Part shown: positions 16,992 to 24,962 of the stretch, one piece after another
Numbering within the stretch: the stretch's first letter is position 1
How the letters are laid out: every line of letters begins with the position of its first letter
The notes under the pieces: generated by a model
The model's input: only the letters and a program-made list of their open reading frames with translations
What the model was told of the DNA's origin: nothing
Database searches by the model: none
Source of the DNA: SIRX01 sp965213905
GTDB lineage: Bacteria; Actinomycetota; Rubrobacteria; Rubrobacterales; Rubrobacteraceae
DNA: 64,000 nucleotides
Direction of reading: 5' to 3'
Assembly (NCBI GenBank): GCA_965213905.1
Contig: OZ243922.1
Coordinates: 1,860,001 to 1,924,000 of the forward strand
Program-made: the position numbers and the translations under genes

Positions 16992-17435
16992 ATGAACCGT
17001 GTAGAAGCTACCGAACTCATCCTGGAAGCCAAGAAAGAAAAGGGCTTTACCTGGAAAGAGTTGGCCGAGAAGGTCGGCATGAGCGACGTGTGGACCACCG
17101 CCGCGCTTATGGGCCAGATCCACATGAACGAAGACGAAGCCGGCAAAGCCGCCGAAGCCTTAGACCTCGGGCCGGAAGTCGCCGAAGCGCTGCAGAACTA
17201 CCCGATGCGCGGCGGCCTCGACCCGCTGGTGCCGACCGACCCGCTCGTATACCGTTTCTACGAGATCATGCAGGTCTACGGCGTCCCGATGAAGCATCTC
17301 ATCCACGAGGAGTTCGGCGATGGCATCATGAGCGCCATAGACCTCACGATAGATGTCGAGCGCGAGGAGGACCCCGACGGCGACCGGGTAAAAATAACCT
17401 ACTCCGGCAAGTTCCTACCCTACAAGAAGTGGTAG
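16992..17435 (+). CDS. cynS: cyanate hydratase (cyanase) CynS
   Basis: Cyanase converts cyanate plus bicarbonate to carbamate/ammonia and CO2. The 147-residue protein has the normal length and the three catalytic residues: Arg88 and Glu91 (YRFYEI) and Ser114 (GIMSAID), plus the C-terminal YSGKFLPYKKW that closes the family. It is placed between ureA and ureB with 11- and 7-base gaps, so it must be co-expressed with urease. Urea solutions spontaneously give cyanate, which could explain the pairing. Confidence 0.96.
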   Translation: MNRVEATELILEAKKEKGFTWKELAEKVGMSDVWTTAALMGQIHMNEDEAGKAAEALDLGPEVAEALQNYPMRGGLDPLVPTDPLVYRFYEIMQVYGVPMKHLIHEEFGDGIMSAIDLTIDVEREEDPDGDRVKITYSGKFLPYKKW

Positions 17436-17442
17436 CCGCACG

Positions 17443-17814
17443 ATGATTCCGGGAGAAGCGTTACCCGCCGGCGGCGACGTAGAGCTGAACGCGGACCGCG
17501 AGACCGTCACGCTCACCGTCGCGAGCGTGGGGGACCGCCCGATCCAGGTCGGCAGCCACTTCCACTTCTTCGAGACGAACAGGGCTCTCAAGTTCGACCG
17601 GGAGGCTGCTTTTGGAATGCGCCTCAACATCCCCGCCGGCAACGCCGTCCGCTTCGAGCCTGGCGATGAGAAGGAGGTCGAGTTGGTCGCCATCGGGGGC
17701 CGCCGCGTCGTGCGCGGTATGAACGGCCTCACAGAAGGCCCGCTGGACGACGAAGAGATCCGCGAAGCCGCTCTCGGGCGAGCCCGCGAAAAAGGTTTTA
17801 TGGAGGAAGCATGA
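17443..17814 (+). CDS. ureB: urease beta subunit UreB
   Basis: The 123-residue protein begins MIPGEALPAGGDVELN and contains the diagnostic VGDRPIQVGSHFHFFETN and GMRLNIPAGNAVRFEPG motifs. It starts seven bases after cynS and its stop overlaps the ureC start, so translational coupling is likely. The C-terminus extends about 15 residues past the usual end. Confidence 0.96.
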   Translation: MIPGEALPAGGDVELNADRETVTLTVASVGDRPIQVGSHFHFFETNRALKFDREAAFGMRLNIPAGNAVRFEPGDEKEVELVAIGGRRVVRGMNGLTEGPLDDEEIREAALGRAREKGFMEEA

Positions 17815-19517
17815 GCGGCATCTCGCGGAGACGTTACGGTGGCATGTTCGGTCTGACGACCGGCGACCGGCTGCGGCTGGCCGATATGGAGCTATTCGTA
17901 GAGGTCGAGGATGACCTGACGCTCGCCGGTGAAGAGGCGGTCTTCGGGGGAGGCAAGTCCATCCGGGAGGGGATGGCCCAGGGTGTTGCGACCCGCGAGG
18001 AGGGCGCGATGGACCTGGTCATCACGAACGCCCTGATCGTGGACCACTGGGGGATAACGAAGGCGGATATTGGCGTGCGAGACGGGCGGGTCGCCGGGGT
18101 CGGTAAGGCCGGAAACCCGGACACGATGGACGGCGTGACGTTGGAGATAGGTCCCTCGACCGAGATCGTCGCCGGCGAAGGCATGGTCACAACGCCGGGC
18201 GGCATTGACGCCCACATCCACTTCATCTCGCCGCAACAGGCCGACGAGTCCATAACCTCCGGCGTCACCACCATGCTCGGCGGTGGCACCGGACCCGCCA
18301 CCGGCACGAACGCCACCACCTGCACCCCCGGCGCCTGGAACCTCCACCGGATGCTCCAGGCTATAGACAATCTCCCGCTGAACTTCGGCTTTCTCGGAAA
18401 AGGAAACTCCGCCCGGCCGGAACCTTTGCAAGAGCAAATAGAAGCCGGCGCCGCGGGCCTGAAGCTGCACGAAGACTGGGGCACGACACCACAGGCCATC
18501 CGCACCTGCCTGCGCGTAGCAGACGAACTGGACGTGCCGGTTGCTATTCACACCGACACCCTCAACGAGTCCGGTTTCGTCGAGGACACCACCGAGGCTT
18601 TCGAGGGCCGGGCTATCCACACCTACCATACGGAGGGCGCGGGCGGCGGCCACGCACCGGACATAATGAAGCTCTGCGGCGAGCCGAACGTGCTGCCGAG
18701 CTCCACCAACCCGACGCGGCCCTACACGGTCAACACCATTGACGAGCACCTCGATATGCTCATGGTCTGCCACCACCTGAGCCGCGAGGTGCCCGAAGAC
18801 GTGGCGTTTGCCGAGAGCCGTATCCGGGCCGAGACCATAGCGGCGGAGGACGTGTTGCACGATTTGGGCGCGCTCAGCATGATCGCCTCGGACTCTCAGG
18901 CGATGGGCCGGGTAGGGGAAGTCTGGATCCGGACCTGGCAAACGGCCGACAAGATGAAGCGCCAGCGCGGCCCCCTCTCCGGAGACTCCGATCGCAACGA
19001 CAACCACCGCATTAAACGCTACGTCGCCAAATGCACCATCAACCCCGCAATAACCCACGGCATCGCAGACCACGTCGGCTCTATAGAAACCGGCAAACTC
19101 GCCGACATCGTGCTCTGGAAACCGGCCTTCTTCGGCGTCAAACCGGAGGTAGTAATAAAAGGCGGCTTCATCGCCCACGCCCAGATGGGCGACCCGAACG
19201 CCTCGATCCCGACCCCCGAACCCGTCCTCCACCGTCCGATGTTCGGCGCCTACGGCTCCGCCATGCGCGACACCTGCCTCACCTTCGTCTCGGGGGCCGC
19301 CGCCGGAAGCGGCGCGCTGGAGAACCTGGACCTCGGAAAAGACTGTGTGCCGGTGCGAAACACCCGGAAGATCGGTAAAAAAGACATGGTCCACAACGAC
19401 CTGCTCCCGGACATCGAGGTAGACCCGGAGACCTACGAAGTTCGGGTGAACGGTGAGGTCCTTACCTGCGAACCCGCCGAAGAACTCTCGTTGGCCCAAC
19501 GCTATTTTTTGTTCTAA
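17811..19517 (+). CDS. ureC: urease alpha (catalytic) subunit UreC
   Basis: The 568-residue protein carries all nickel-site residues expected from the Klebsiella enzyme with an offset of one: His135/His137 (AHIHF), the carbamylated Lys218 (LKLHEDWG), His near 247 (AIHTDTLNE) and 273 (GGHAPD), and Asp near 361 (ASDSQAMG). The active-site flap MVCHHLS is present. It is complete and probably active. Maturation proteins UreD/E/F/G do not follow and are not in the window, so they must be encoded elsewhere for nickel loading. Confidence 0.97.
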   Translation: MSGISRRRYGGMFGLTTGDRLRLADMELFVEVEDDLTLAGEEAVFGGGKSIREGMAQGVATREEGAMDLVITNALIVDHWGITKADIGVRDGRVAGVGKAGNPDTMDGVTLEIGPSTEIVAGEGMVTTPGGIDAHIHFISPQQADESITSGVTTMLGGGTGPATGTNATTCTPGAWNLHRMLQAIDNLPLNFGFLGKGNSARPEPLQEQIEAGAAGLKLHEDWGTTPQAIRTCLRVADELDVPVAIHTDTLNESGFVEDTTEAFEGRAIHTYHTEGAGGGHAPDIMKLCGEPNVLPSSTNPTRPYTVNTIDEHLDMLMVCHHLSREVPEDVAFAESRIRAETIAAEDVLHDLGALSMIASDSQAMGRVGEVWIRTWQTADKMKRQRGPLSGDSDRNDNHRIKRYVAKCTINPAITHGIADHVGSIETGKLADIVLWKPAFFGVKPEVVIKGGFIAHAQMGDPNASIPTPEPVLHRPMFGAYGSAMRDTCLTFVSGAAAGSGALENLDLGKDCVPVRNTRKIGKKDMVHNDLLPDIEVDPETYEVRVNGEVLTCEPAEELSLAQRYFLF

Positions 19518-19551
19518 ACAAGCTTCGTGGCGCAGGTTATACAATCGTTGG

Positions 19552-19980
19552 ATGGTCACCGAAGGGCGTGCCGCCGAGGTCCGGGAGTTGCTCGAAAGGG
19601 TGCGCGGGTGGGCTTCACGAAAGCCGGACGTAGTGGCGGTCGGCCTGGCCGGCTCCTGGGCGCGGGGCAAAGCCCGCATGGACTCCGACGTAGACCTCGT
19701 GTTGATCACGGTGGAAAAAAGAGATTACCTCGGAGACGAGTTCTGGGTAAGAGATCTCGGAGGATGTCGTATTGTCAGGACTGCTGACTGGGGACCAAAG
19801 ATGTACGAGCGCCGGTTCGTCCTGCCGTCCGACCTGGAGGTCGAGGCCGGCGTTGTCCCGCCTTCGTGGGCCGCGACCGACCCTCCGGACCCCAACCTCC
19901 GGCCCGTAATTCGTGACGGATTCCGTATCTTGTACGATCCGGAGGGCCTGTTGGCACGCCTCGTAGCAGCGTGCTCCTGA
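19552..19980 (+). CDS. nucleotidyltransferase-fold protein
   Basis: The 142-residue protein has the Pol-beta-type nucleotidyltransferase signature GSWARGKARMDSDVDLVLI (about residues 31-49) with both metal-binding Asp residues. Homologues include substrate-unknown NTases and antibiotic adenylyltransferase relatives. The ATG lies six bases after a TATACAAT promoter box (about 19538-19545), so the transcript is probably leaderless and independent of the urease unit. Confidence 0.75.
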   Translation: MVTEGRAAEVRELLERVRGWASRKPDVVAVGLAGSWARGKARMDSDVDLVLITVEKRDYLGDEFWVRDLGGCRIVRTADWGPKMYERRFVLPSDLEVEAGVVPPSWAATDPPDPNLRPVIRDGFRILYDPEGLLARLVAACS

Positions 19981-20080
19981 GCCCGGAGTATCCTCGCCCG
20001 GCCCCGTGGTCCCAGGTGTGGTAGCTTATTTAAGGGGGAAGTGGAGCGACTGGAAAACAACTGCCGAGAGGTTCGTACCG

Positions 20081-21337
20081 TTGCAATTGTTCGAGAAACT
20101 CATAGACCATCACGAGGCATTTCGGCTGGTGTTGGAAAACACTTCCCGGTTGCCCGTCGAGGACACGCCGCTAGAAAAAACACAGGGGCTCGTGCTCTCC
20201 GAAGACTTGAAGGCCAGGTTCGACTCTCCGCCGTTCGACAACTCGGCGGTGGACGGCTACGCGGTACGAAGCACCGATACCGAAGAAGGGCGGGTTTTTC
20301 GGGTAGTGGACGAAGCCCCGGCGGGCCGGCCGTCGCAGAAAAGTGTTGGAGAGGGAGAGGCGATCAAGATCTTCACCGGCGGCGTGATCCCGGAGGATGC
20401 CGACGCGGTCGTGATGGTCGAGAACACCTCCGGCTGGGGCGAAGAGTTCGGGTTGAAGAAAGCGGCGGACCCCGGGCAGAACATCCGCCGGAGCGGGGAA
20501 GATGTATGTAAAGGAGACGTTATCTTACGCGCGGACACGGAGCTCGGGCCGCCGGAGATCTCACTGGCCGCAACCCAGGGTTACGGTGAGCTGCCCGTCT
20601 ACCGGAGGCCGAAGGTTGCCGTTCTCTCCACCGGCACGGAACTGGTGGCGCCGGGAGAACGGGAGCTCTCACCCGGTGAGATCTACGACTCCAACTCTTT
20701 CGCCATGCTCGCCCAGGCCCGCGAAGCCGGCGCCGAAGCCTTCCGTATCGCCGCCGCCTCGGATAATGAGGAAGTGCTGCGCGAATCCATCCTAGAAGCT
20801 TTGAGCAGTGCCGACGTGGTAGTAACCAGCGGCGGCGTCTCGGTGGGGGAGAAAGACCTGGTAAAAGGCACGATGACCGGGCTGGGCGTCGAGCAGGTCT
20901 TCTGGGGCGTAAAGTTCAAGCCTGGCAAGCCGCTGTTCTTCGGGGTTCGGGATGGCGACAGTGTTTTTGGGTTGCCCGGAAACCCCGTCTCCGCGATGGT
21001 CTGCTTCGAGCTTTTCGTGCGGCCCGCGCTAATGAAGCTGGGCGCCAGGCAAGATATGAAAAGGCCCCGGATACAGGTTTACTTTGACCACGACGTAAAA
21101 AATCAGTTTGGCCGGATGCACGCGATGCGGGTCACCCTCGAACGCACCGATAAAGGTTGGCGGGCGGAGTCGGTTGGGGCGCAAGGTTCGGGGCTCGTGA
21201 GTTCGCTAACGAAAGCCGACGCCCTGGCCTTGATCGGGCCGGAGTCCGAAGGTGTTCGGGCGGGTAACAACGTAGAAGCCATCGTGCTGCGGGAAGAGAT
21301 CCTTGCCGGAAATTTAGCGATGGGATATGAGGGCTAG
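20081..21337 (+). CDS. moeA: molybdopterin molybdenumtransferase MoeA
   Basis: MoeA inserts molybdate into molybdopterin-AMP. The 418-residue protein has SPPFDNSAVDGYAV near the start, the IFTGGVIP region, GEIYDSNSF, TSGGVSVGEKD and LPGNPVSAMVCFELFVRP, all MoeA landmarks. I use the TTG at 20081 with GAGAGG upstream; the ORF extends to 20006 without family-like sequence. Other cofactor genes are not nearby. Confidence 0.9.
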   Translation: MQLFEKLIDHHEAFRLVLENTSRLPVEDTPLEKTQGLVLSEDLKARFDSPPFDNSAVDGYAVRSTDTEEGRVFRVVDEAPAGRPSQKSVGEGEAIKIFTGGVIPEDADAVVMVENTSGWGEEFGLKKAADPGQNIRRSGEDVCKGDVILRADTELGPPEISLAATQGYGELPVYRRPKVAVLSTGTELVAPGERELSPGEIYDSNSFAMLAQAREAGAEAFRIAAASDNEEVLRESILEALSSADVVVTSGGVSVGEKDLVKGTMTGLGVEQVFWGVKFKPGKPLFFGVRDGDSVFGLPGNPVSAMVCFELFVRPALMKLGARQDMKRPRIQVYFDHDVKNQFGRMHAMRVTLERTDKGWRAESVGAQGSGLVSSLTKADALALIGPESEGVRAGNNVEAIVLREEILAGNLAMGYEG

Positions 21338-21357
21338 ATGATAGAATCGAGTATCTA

Positions 21358-22383
21358 ATGTTCGAGACAGACCACGAAGACAACGTTTTCCGCCGAAGGT
21401 TGATGAAAGAGGTCGAGCCGGCTCATCCGGTGAACTTCTCTTTCTATTCGCCGTCGGTAAAAGTGCAGGTCATGTACGTGGCGGAGCACCTGCCGGAGGC
21501 GAACGGCCGCTACATCGGCAACGGGGTGACCATAGAGTTCGTCCCGGAGAACGCGGCGGCGGTCGAGCGGGTGCGGGAGTTCGTCTGGCACTGGGAAGAG
21601 CACAACGAGTTTACCGGCATCCGCAAGATCAACCACCTCCGGCGCGGCGTGGACCCGGAGAGCGTCGAGGGCATGCTGGAGCGGGTCCGGGGCGTTGACC
21701 GGCGGGCCGCGGCAAAGGCCGCCGAAGCCCTGGACGCCGACGAGCTCGGGGAGATCATAGCGGCGGAGGACGCCAAAGAACTCGCCCGTTTCCCCGGTAT
21801 CGGAGAGAAGCGTGCCAACAGCATCGTCGAGTTCTACCGGAACGAAAAAAGCGACCGGTACTTTCTCTACGCCGCCAACCGCAACGACCGCTTCCGGGGG
21901 CATCCCGTTGCCACGGAGCTGGACCTGCCCGGAGACCTCGAAGAGCAAGTCTGGAACCACGCGGTAGAAGCGCAGAGCCTCGGGGACCCGGACCCGTTGG
22001 GCGATACGGAGCCGCCGGGGCACACCACGGTCCGAAACGCGAACATGCTCCACCCGATCCCCATGACGCCCTCTCTCATGGGCCGGGGCGTGTACCAGCC
22101 GGAGCAGGTGGAGATCTTCGCCGAGACGCTCAAGCGGGTGATGGTAGACGGCGAGAAGCTCGCCGGCGTGGAGGATCTCCGGATACAGCGCGGCCGCATC
22201 TTCCACACGGAGAAGATGCCCGGCGTCGGGATGAAGACCCGCGCCAGGGTGATGGCGAGCGGGCTCTTGGACCACGAGTACACCTTCGAGAACCTCGTGG
22301 CCATCCCCGGCGTAACCGAAGCCCAGGCCCGCACCATCGCCGAGACGGCGCGAGAGGCGCGGCCCTCCGTCCGTGTCTCCTAG
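21358..22383 (+). CDS. helix-hairpin-helix protein of unknown function
   Basis: The 341-residue protein has at least two HhH-type DNA-binding motifs, FPGIGEKRANSIVEF (about residues 143-157) and IPGVTEAQARTIAETA near the C-terminus. An N-terminal alpha/beta domain precedes them. It overlaps by 11 bases the start of the exonuclease/UvrC-like gene, so the pair is probably co-translated and may act together on DNA. A TAGAAT box ends ten bases before the ATG (leaderless candidate). No named family recognised. Confidence 0.6.
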   Translation: MFETDHEDNVFRRRLMKEVEPAHPVNFSFYSPSVKVQVMYVAEHLPEANGRYIGNGVTIEFVPENAAAVERVREFVWHWEEHNEFTGIRKINHLRRGVDPESVEGMLERVRGVDRRAAAKAAEALDADELGEIIAAEDAKELARFPGIGEKRANSIVEFYRNEKSDRYFLYAANRNDRFRGHPVATELDLPGDLEEQVWNHAVEAQSLGDPDPLGDTEPPGHTTVRNANMLHPIPMTPSLMGRGVYQPEQVEIFAETLKRVMVDGEKLAGVEDLRIQRGRIFHTEKMPGVGMKTRARVMASGLLDHEYTFENLVAIPGVTEAQARTIAETAREARPSVRVS

Positions 22384-24160
22384 TCTCTACCGTTTTGTCC
22401 GGGGTCACGAGCCGGTAAGCGCCGAGAAAGTTGCCACCGACCTGCTCTCCCTTCCGGACCTCAACGGCGACGCCCGGTCCCACATAGAGAAACTTACCGC
22501 CCGGGACCCGCGCTTTCTCTGGGAGGAGAGTGGCAACCTCCGTACCGCGGACGTGGCCGCGCTTCCCCTACAAGAAGCGCCCTACGTCGTCTTCGATCTG
22601 GAGACCACCGGAACCTCCGCCTCAAAGAGCGGAATAACGGAGTTGGGCGCCGTAAAGCTGGCCGGGGGCGAGGTGGTGGATGAGTTTTCGACGCTCATCA
22701 ACCCGGGTATGCCCATAACACCTTTCGTGGTCCGCCTGACCGGAATCACGAACTCGATGGTCGCGGATGCGCCACCGGTGGAGAAGGTCCTGCCGTCCTT
22801 TGAGGAGTTCGTGGAGGGCACGGTCCTCGTCGGACACAACGTGCAGTTCGACTGCTCGTTCGTCGCCGCGGCCCGGGGTGAGGAGCTGCCAAACCCCGTC
22901 CTCGACACCTTGAAGCTCGCCCGGACGCTGGTTCCGGGGCTCCGGCGATACCGGCTCGGTTCGCTTGTCGGGCACTTTGGGGTGCGCCAAGTCCCGAACC
23001 ACCGGGCGCTCTCCGACGCGGCGGCAACCGCCGAGGTGTTCGTAAAGCTCCAGAAACTCTTGCGTTCCGCCGGGGTGCGGACCGTGGGTGAGGCGGCCAC
23101 GCTCAAAGGCGGCAGCCGGCGGCGCATAAAGCCCCAGAAACAGCACCTCGCCGAAGACGTACCAAAGACACCCGGTGTCTACTACTTCGTGGACAAAGAC
23201 GGGACCGTGCTCTACGTCGGGAAGGCGAAAGACCTGCGGGCGCGGGTGCGGACCTACTTCAACGGCGGGGACGGGCGGCGTAAGATCGGGCGCCTCGTCG
23301 AAGAGGTGGCCGAGGTGCGCTACGAGGAGGCTGAGAGCGAGCTTCACGCCCTGATCCACGAGGCCCGCGAGATAAAGCGCCTTCTCCCGCGCTACAACTC
23401 CGTCGGCCGCGAACCCCGGGCGAGCTGGTTTATAAAGCTGGACATGAACGAGCCGTATCCGGTCCCGCAAAGGGTGCCGAGCACCGAAGCCGAAGAAGGC
23501 GTAACTTACCTGGGGCCGTACCGGAGCGCCCGGGTCCTCGACACCTGCATCGAGGCCCTCGGTAGGATCTTCCCGCTAAAACAATGCTCGGGCGAAGAAG
23601 GCGCCTGCTTCTACGGCCAGATGGACCGCTGCGCACCGTGCATGGGCATGGACGAAGAAGAATATCGTACGAACGTCGTTGACGAACTGACGGCCCTTAT
23701 GCGGGGCGAGGGGGGAGAGGAACACGTCGCCGCGCTCGTCCGGGAGCGGGACCGGCTCTCCGGGCAACGGGAGTTCGAGGCCGCGGCGCGCTTGAGAGAC
23801 CTGGTCGCCGGCATAAAACGGATACGCCTCACCCGCGCCGTCGTCAGCGCGGAAGGCATACAAGCCGTCGTCACGCCCTCCACCGAACCGGGGATCGTCG
23901 AGGTGTTCACCTTCTCGGAAGGTTGCCTGACCTCCCACCAGGGCTTCGAGGCGGGTGACACCGTGGCACTCTCGAAGTTCGCGGAGGAAGTGCTGGCCGA
24001 GTCGGAGAACCCATCTTCCGGCGGTTCCGACGAGTCGCGGGTCGTGGCCGCCTACCTCCGGCGGCGCTCGGCGGCGGTCGAGGCGGTGCGGCTCACGGAA
24101 GCGGAAGACCTGGTAAACGCCGTCGGCGCGTTCGTCGAGAAAGACGGCGGCGAAACCTAG
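22373..24160 (+). CDS. DEDDh exonuclease fused to UvrC-like GIY-YIG nuclease
   Basis: The 595-residue protein has an N-terminal winged region, then a DnaQ/PolC-type exonuclease (VFDLETTGTSASKSGITELG at about residue 64, GHNVQFDCSF, and NHRALSDAAATAEVF with the catalytic His and Asp), followed by a GIY-YIG domain (TPGVYYFVDKDGTVLYVGKA, about residue 263) with the UvrC Arg and Glu, a Cys-bearing segment (CAPCMGM), and a UvrB-interaction-like helix pair (REFEAAARLRDLV). This architecture is known in Actinobacteria and in Cho/PolC-like fusions; it suggests cutting then trimming in DNA repair. Starts at GTG. Confidence 0.87.
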   Translation: MSPSLYRFVRGHEPVSAEKVATDLLSLPDLNGDARSHIEKLTARDPRFLWEESGNLRTADVAALPLQEAPYVVFDLETTGTSASKSGITELGAVKLAGGEVVDEFSTLINPGMPITPFVVRLTGITNSMVADAPPVEKVLPSFEEFVEGTVLVGHNVQFDCSFVAAARGEELPNPVLDTLKLARTLVPGLRRYRLGSLVGHFGVRQVPNHRALSDAAATAEVFVKLQKLLRSAGVRTVGEAATLKGGSRRRIKPQKQHLAEDVPKTPGVYYFVDKDGTVLYVGKAKDLRARVRTYFNGGDGRRKIGRLVEEVAEVRYEEAESELHALIHEAREIKRLLPRYNSVGREPRASWFIKLDMNEPYPVPQRVPSTEAEEGVTYLGPYRSARVLDTCIEALGRIFPLKQCSGEEGACFYGQMDRCAPCMGMDEEEYRTNVVDELTALMRGEGGEEHVAALVRERDRLSGQREFEAAARLRDLVAGIKRIRLTRAVVSAEGIQAVVTPSTEPGIVEVFTFSEGCLTSHQGFEAGDTVALSKFAEEVLAESENPSSGGSDESRVVAAYLRRRSAAVEAVRLTEAEDLVNAVGAFVEKDGGET

Positions 24161-24263
24161 CCTCGCCGGCATGATGCCTCGCTAGCATGATAGTTAGGAT
24201 GTTAGAATAAGGCTTGCAAAAGCTGCGGTTTGGCCCGGCGCCGTCAAAGAGGCGAGTGAGTTT

Positions 24264-24962
24264 ATGGTTCAGGGATTACAAGGAACGACCCGCCGGATAC
24301 TCCTGGTGGACGACGAGCCGTCGCTCCAGAAGATGCTCCTACACGCTCTTGAGCGCGAAGGCTTCCAGGTGCTCGTCGCGGGAGATGGAGAAGAGGCGCT
24401 GGAGGCGTTCCGGTCCTACGAGCCGCACCTCATAATCCTGGACATCATGCTGCCCAAGCTGGACGGGACGGAAGTCTGCCGGCGCATCCGCTCTACGAGC
24501 GACGTGCCAATAGTCATGCTCACCGCCCGGGACGACGAGATAGACCGGGTCGTGGGGCTTGAGCTTGGGGCCGACGACTACGTCACCAAGCCGTTCGCCG
24601 TCCGGGAGTTGGTCGCGAGGATAAGGGCCATCATGCGCCGGGTCGCGGTTCCGGCGGGCCAGCGCCAAGACGAGTTAAGCTACGACGGTTTGAAGATAAG
24701 CATCCCCAGCCGCCGGGTAGCGGTGGGCGGTGGGGAGGTGGACCTCACGTACACGGAGTTCGAGTTGCTGGTAACGCTCGCTTCGAACCCCGGCCGGGTG
24801 TTCTCCCGGAGTACGCTGCTCACCCGGGTTTGGGGCGACGAGTTCCGCGACGAGCGGACGGTAGACGTCCACATCCGCCACCTCCGCGAGAAGATCGAAA
24901 GAGATCCCCGCAACCCCGAGTTTATCCACACCGCGCGGGGTGTCGGGTATGTTTTCCGGTAA
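24264..24962 (+). CDS. OmpR/PhoB-type response regulator
   Basis: The 232-residue regulator has a receiver domain (VDDEPSL acidic pocket, phosphorylated Asp in IILDIMLPKLDG, Thr in VMLTARDD, Lys in YVTKPF) and a C-terminal winged helix (LTYTEFELL ... VDVHIRHLREKIERDP ... ARGVGYVFR). It overlaps the sensor kinase gene. A TAGAAT box near 24205 is a possible promoter. Targets unknown. Confidence 0.93.
   Translation: MVQGLQGTTRRILLVDDEPSLQKMLLHALEREGFQVLVAGDGEEALEAFRSYEPHLIILDIMLPKLDGTEVCRRIRSTSDVPIVMLTARDDEIDRVVGLELGADDYVTKPFAVRELVARIRAIMRRVAVPAGQRQDELSYDGLKISIPSRRVAVGGGEVDLTYTEFELLVTLASNPGRVFSRSTLLTRVWGDEFRDERTVDVHIRHLREKIERDPRNPEFIHTARGVGYVFR

Noticed and set aside
17892..19709. 605-codon minus-strand ORF opposite ureC
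   Set aside because: Antisense shadow of a conserved catalytic gene, common in high-GC DNA.
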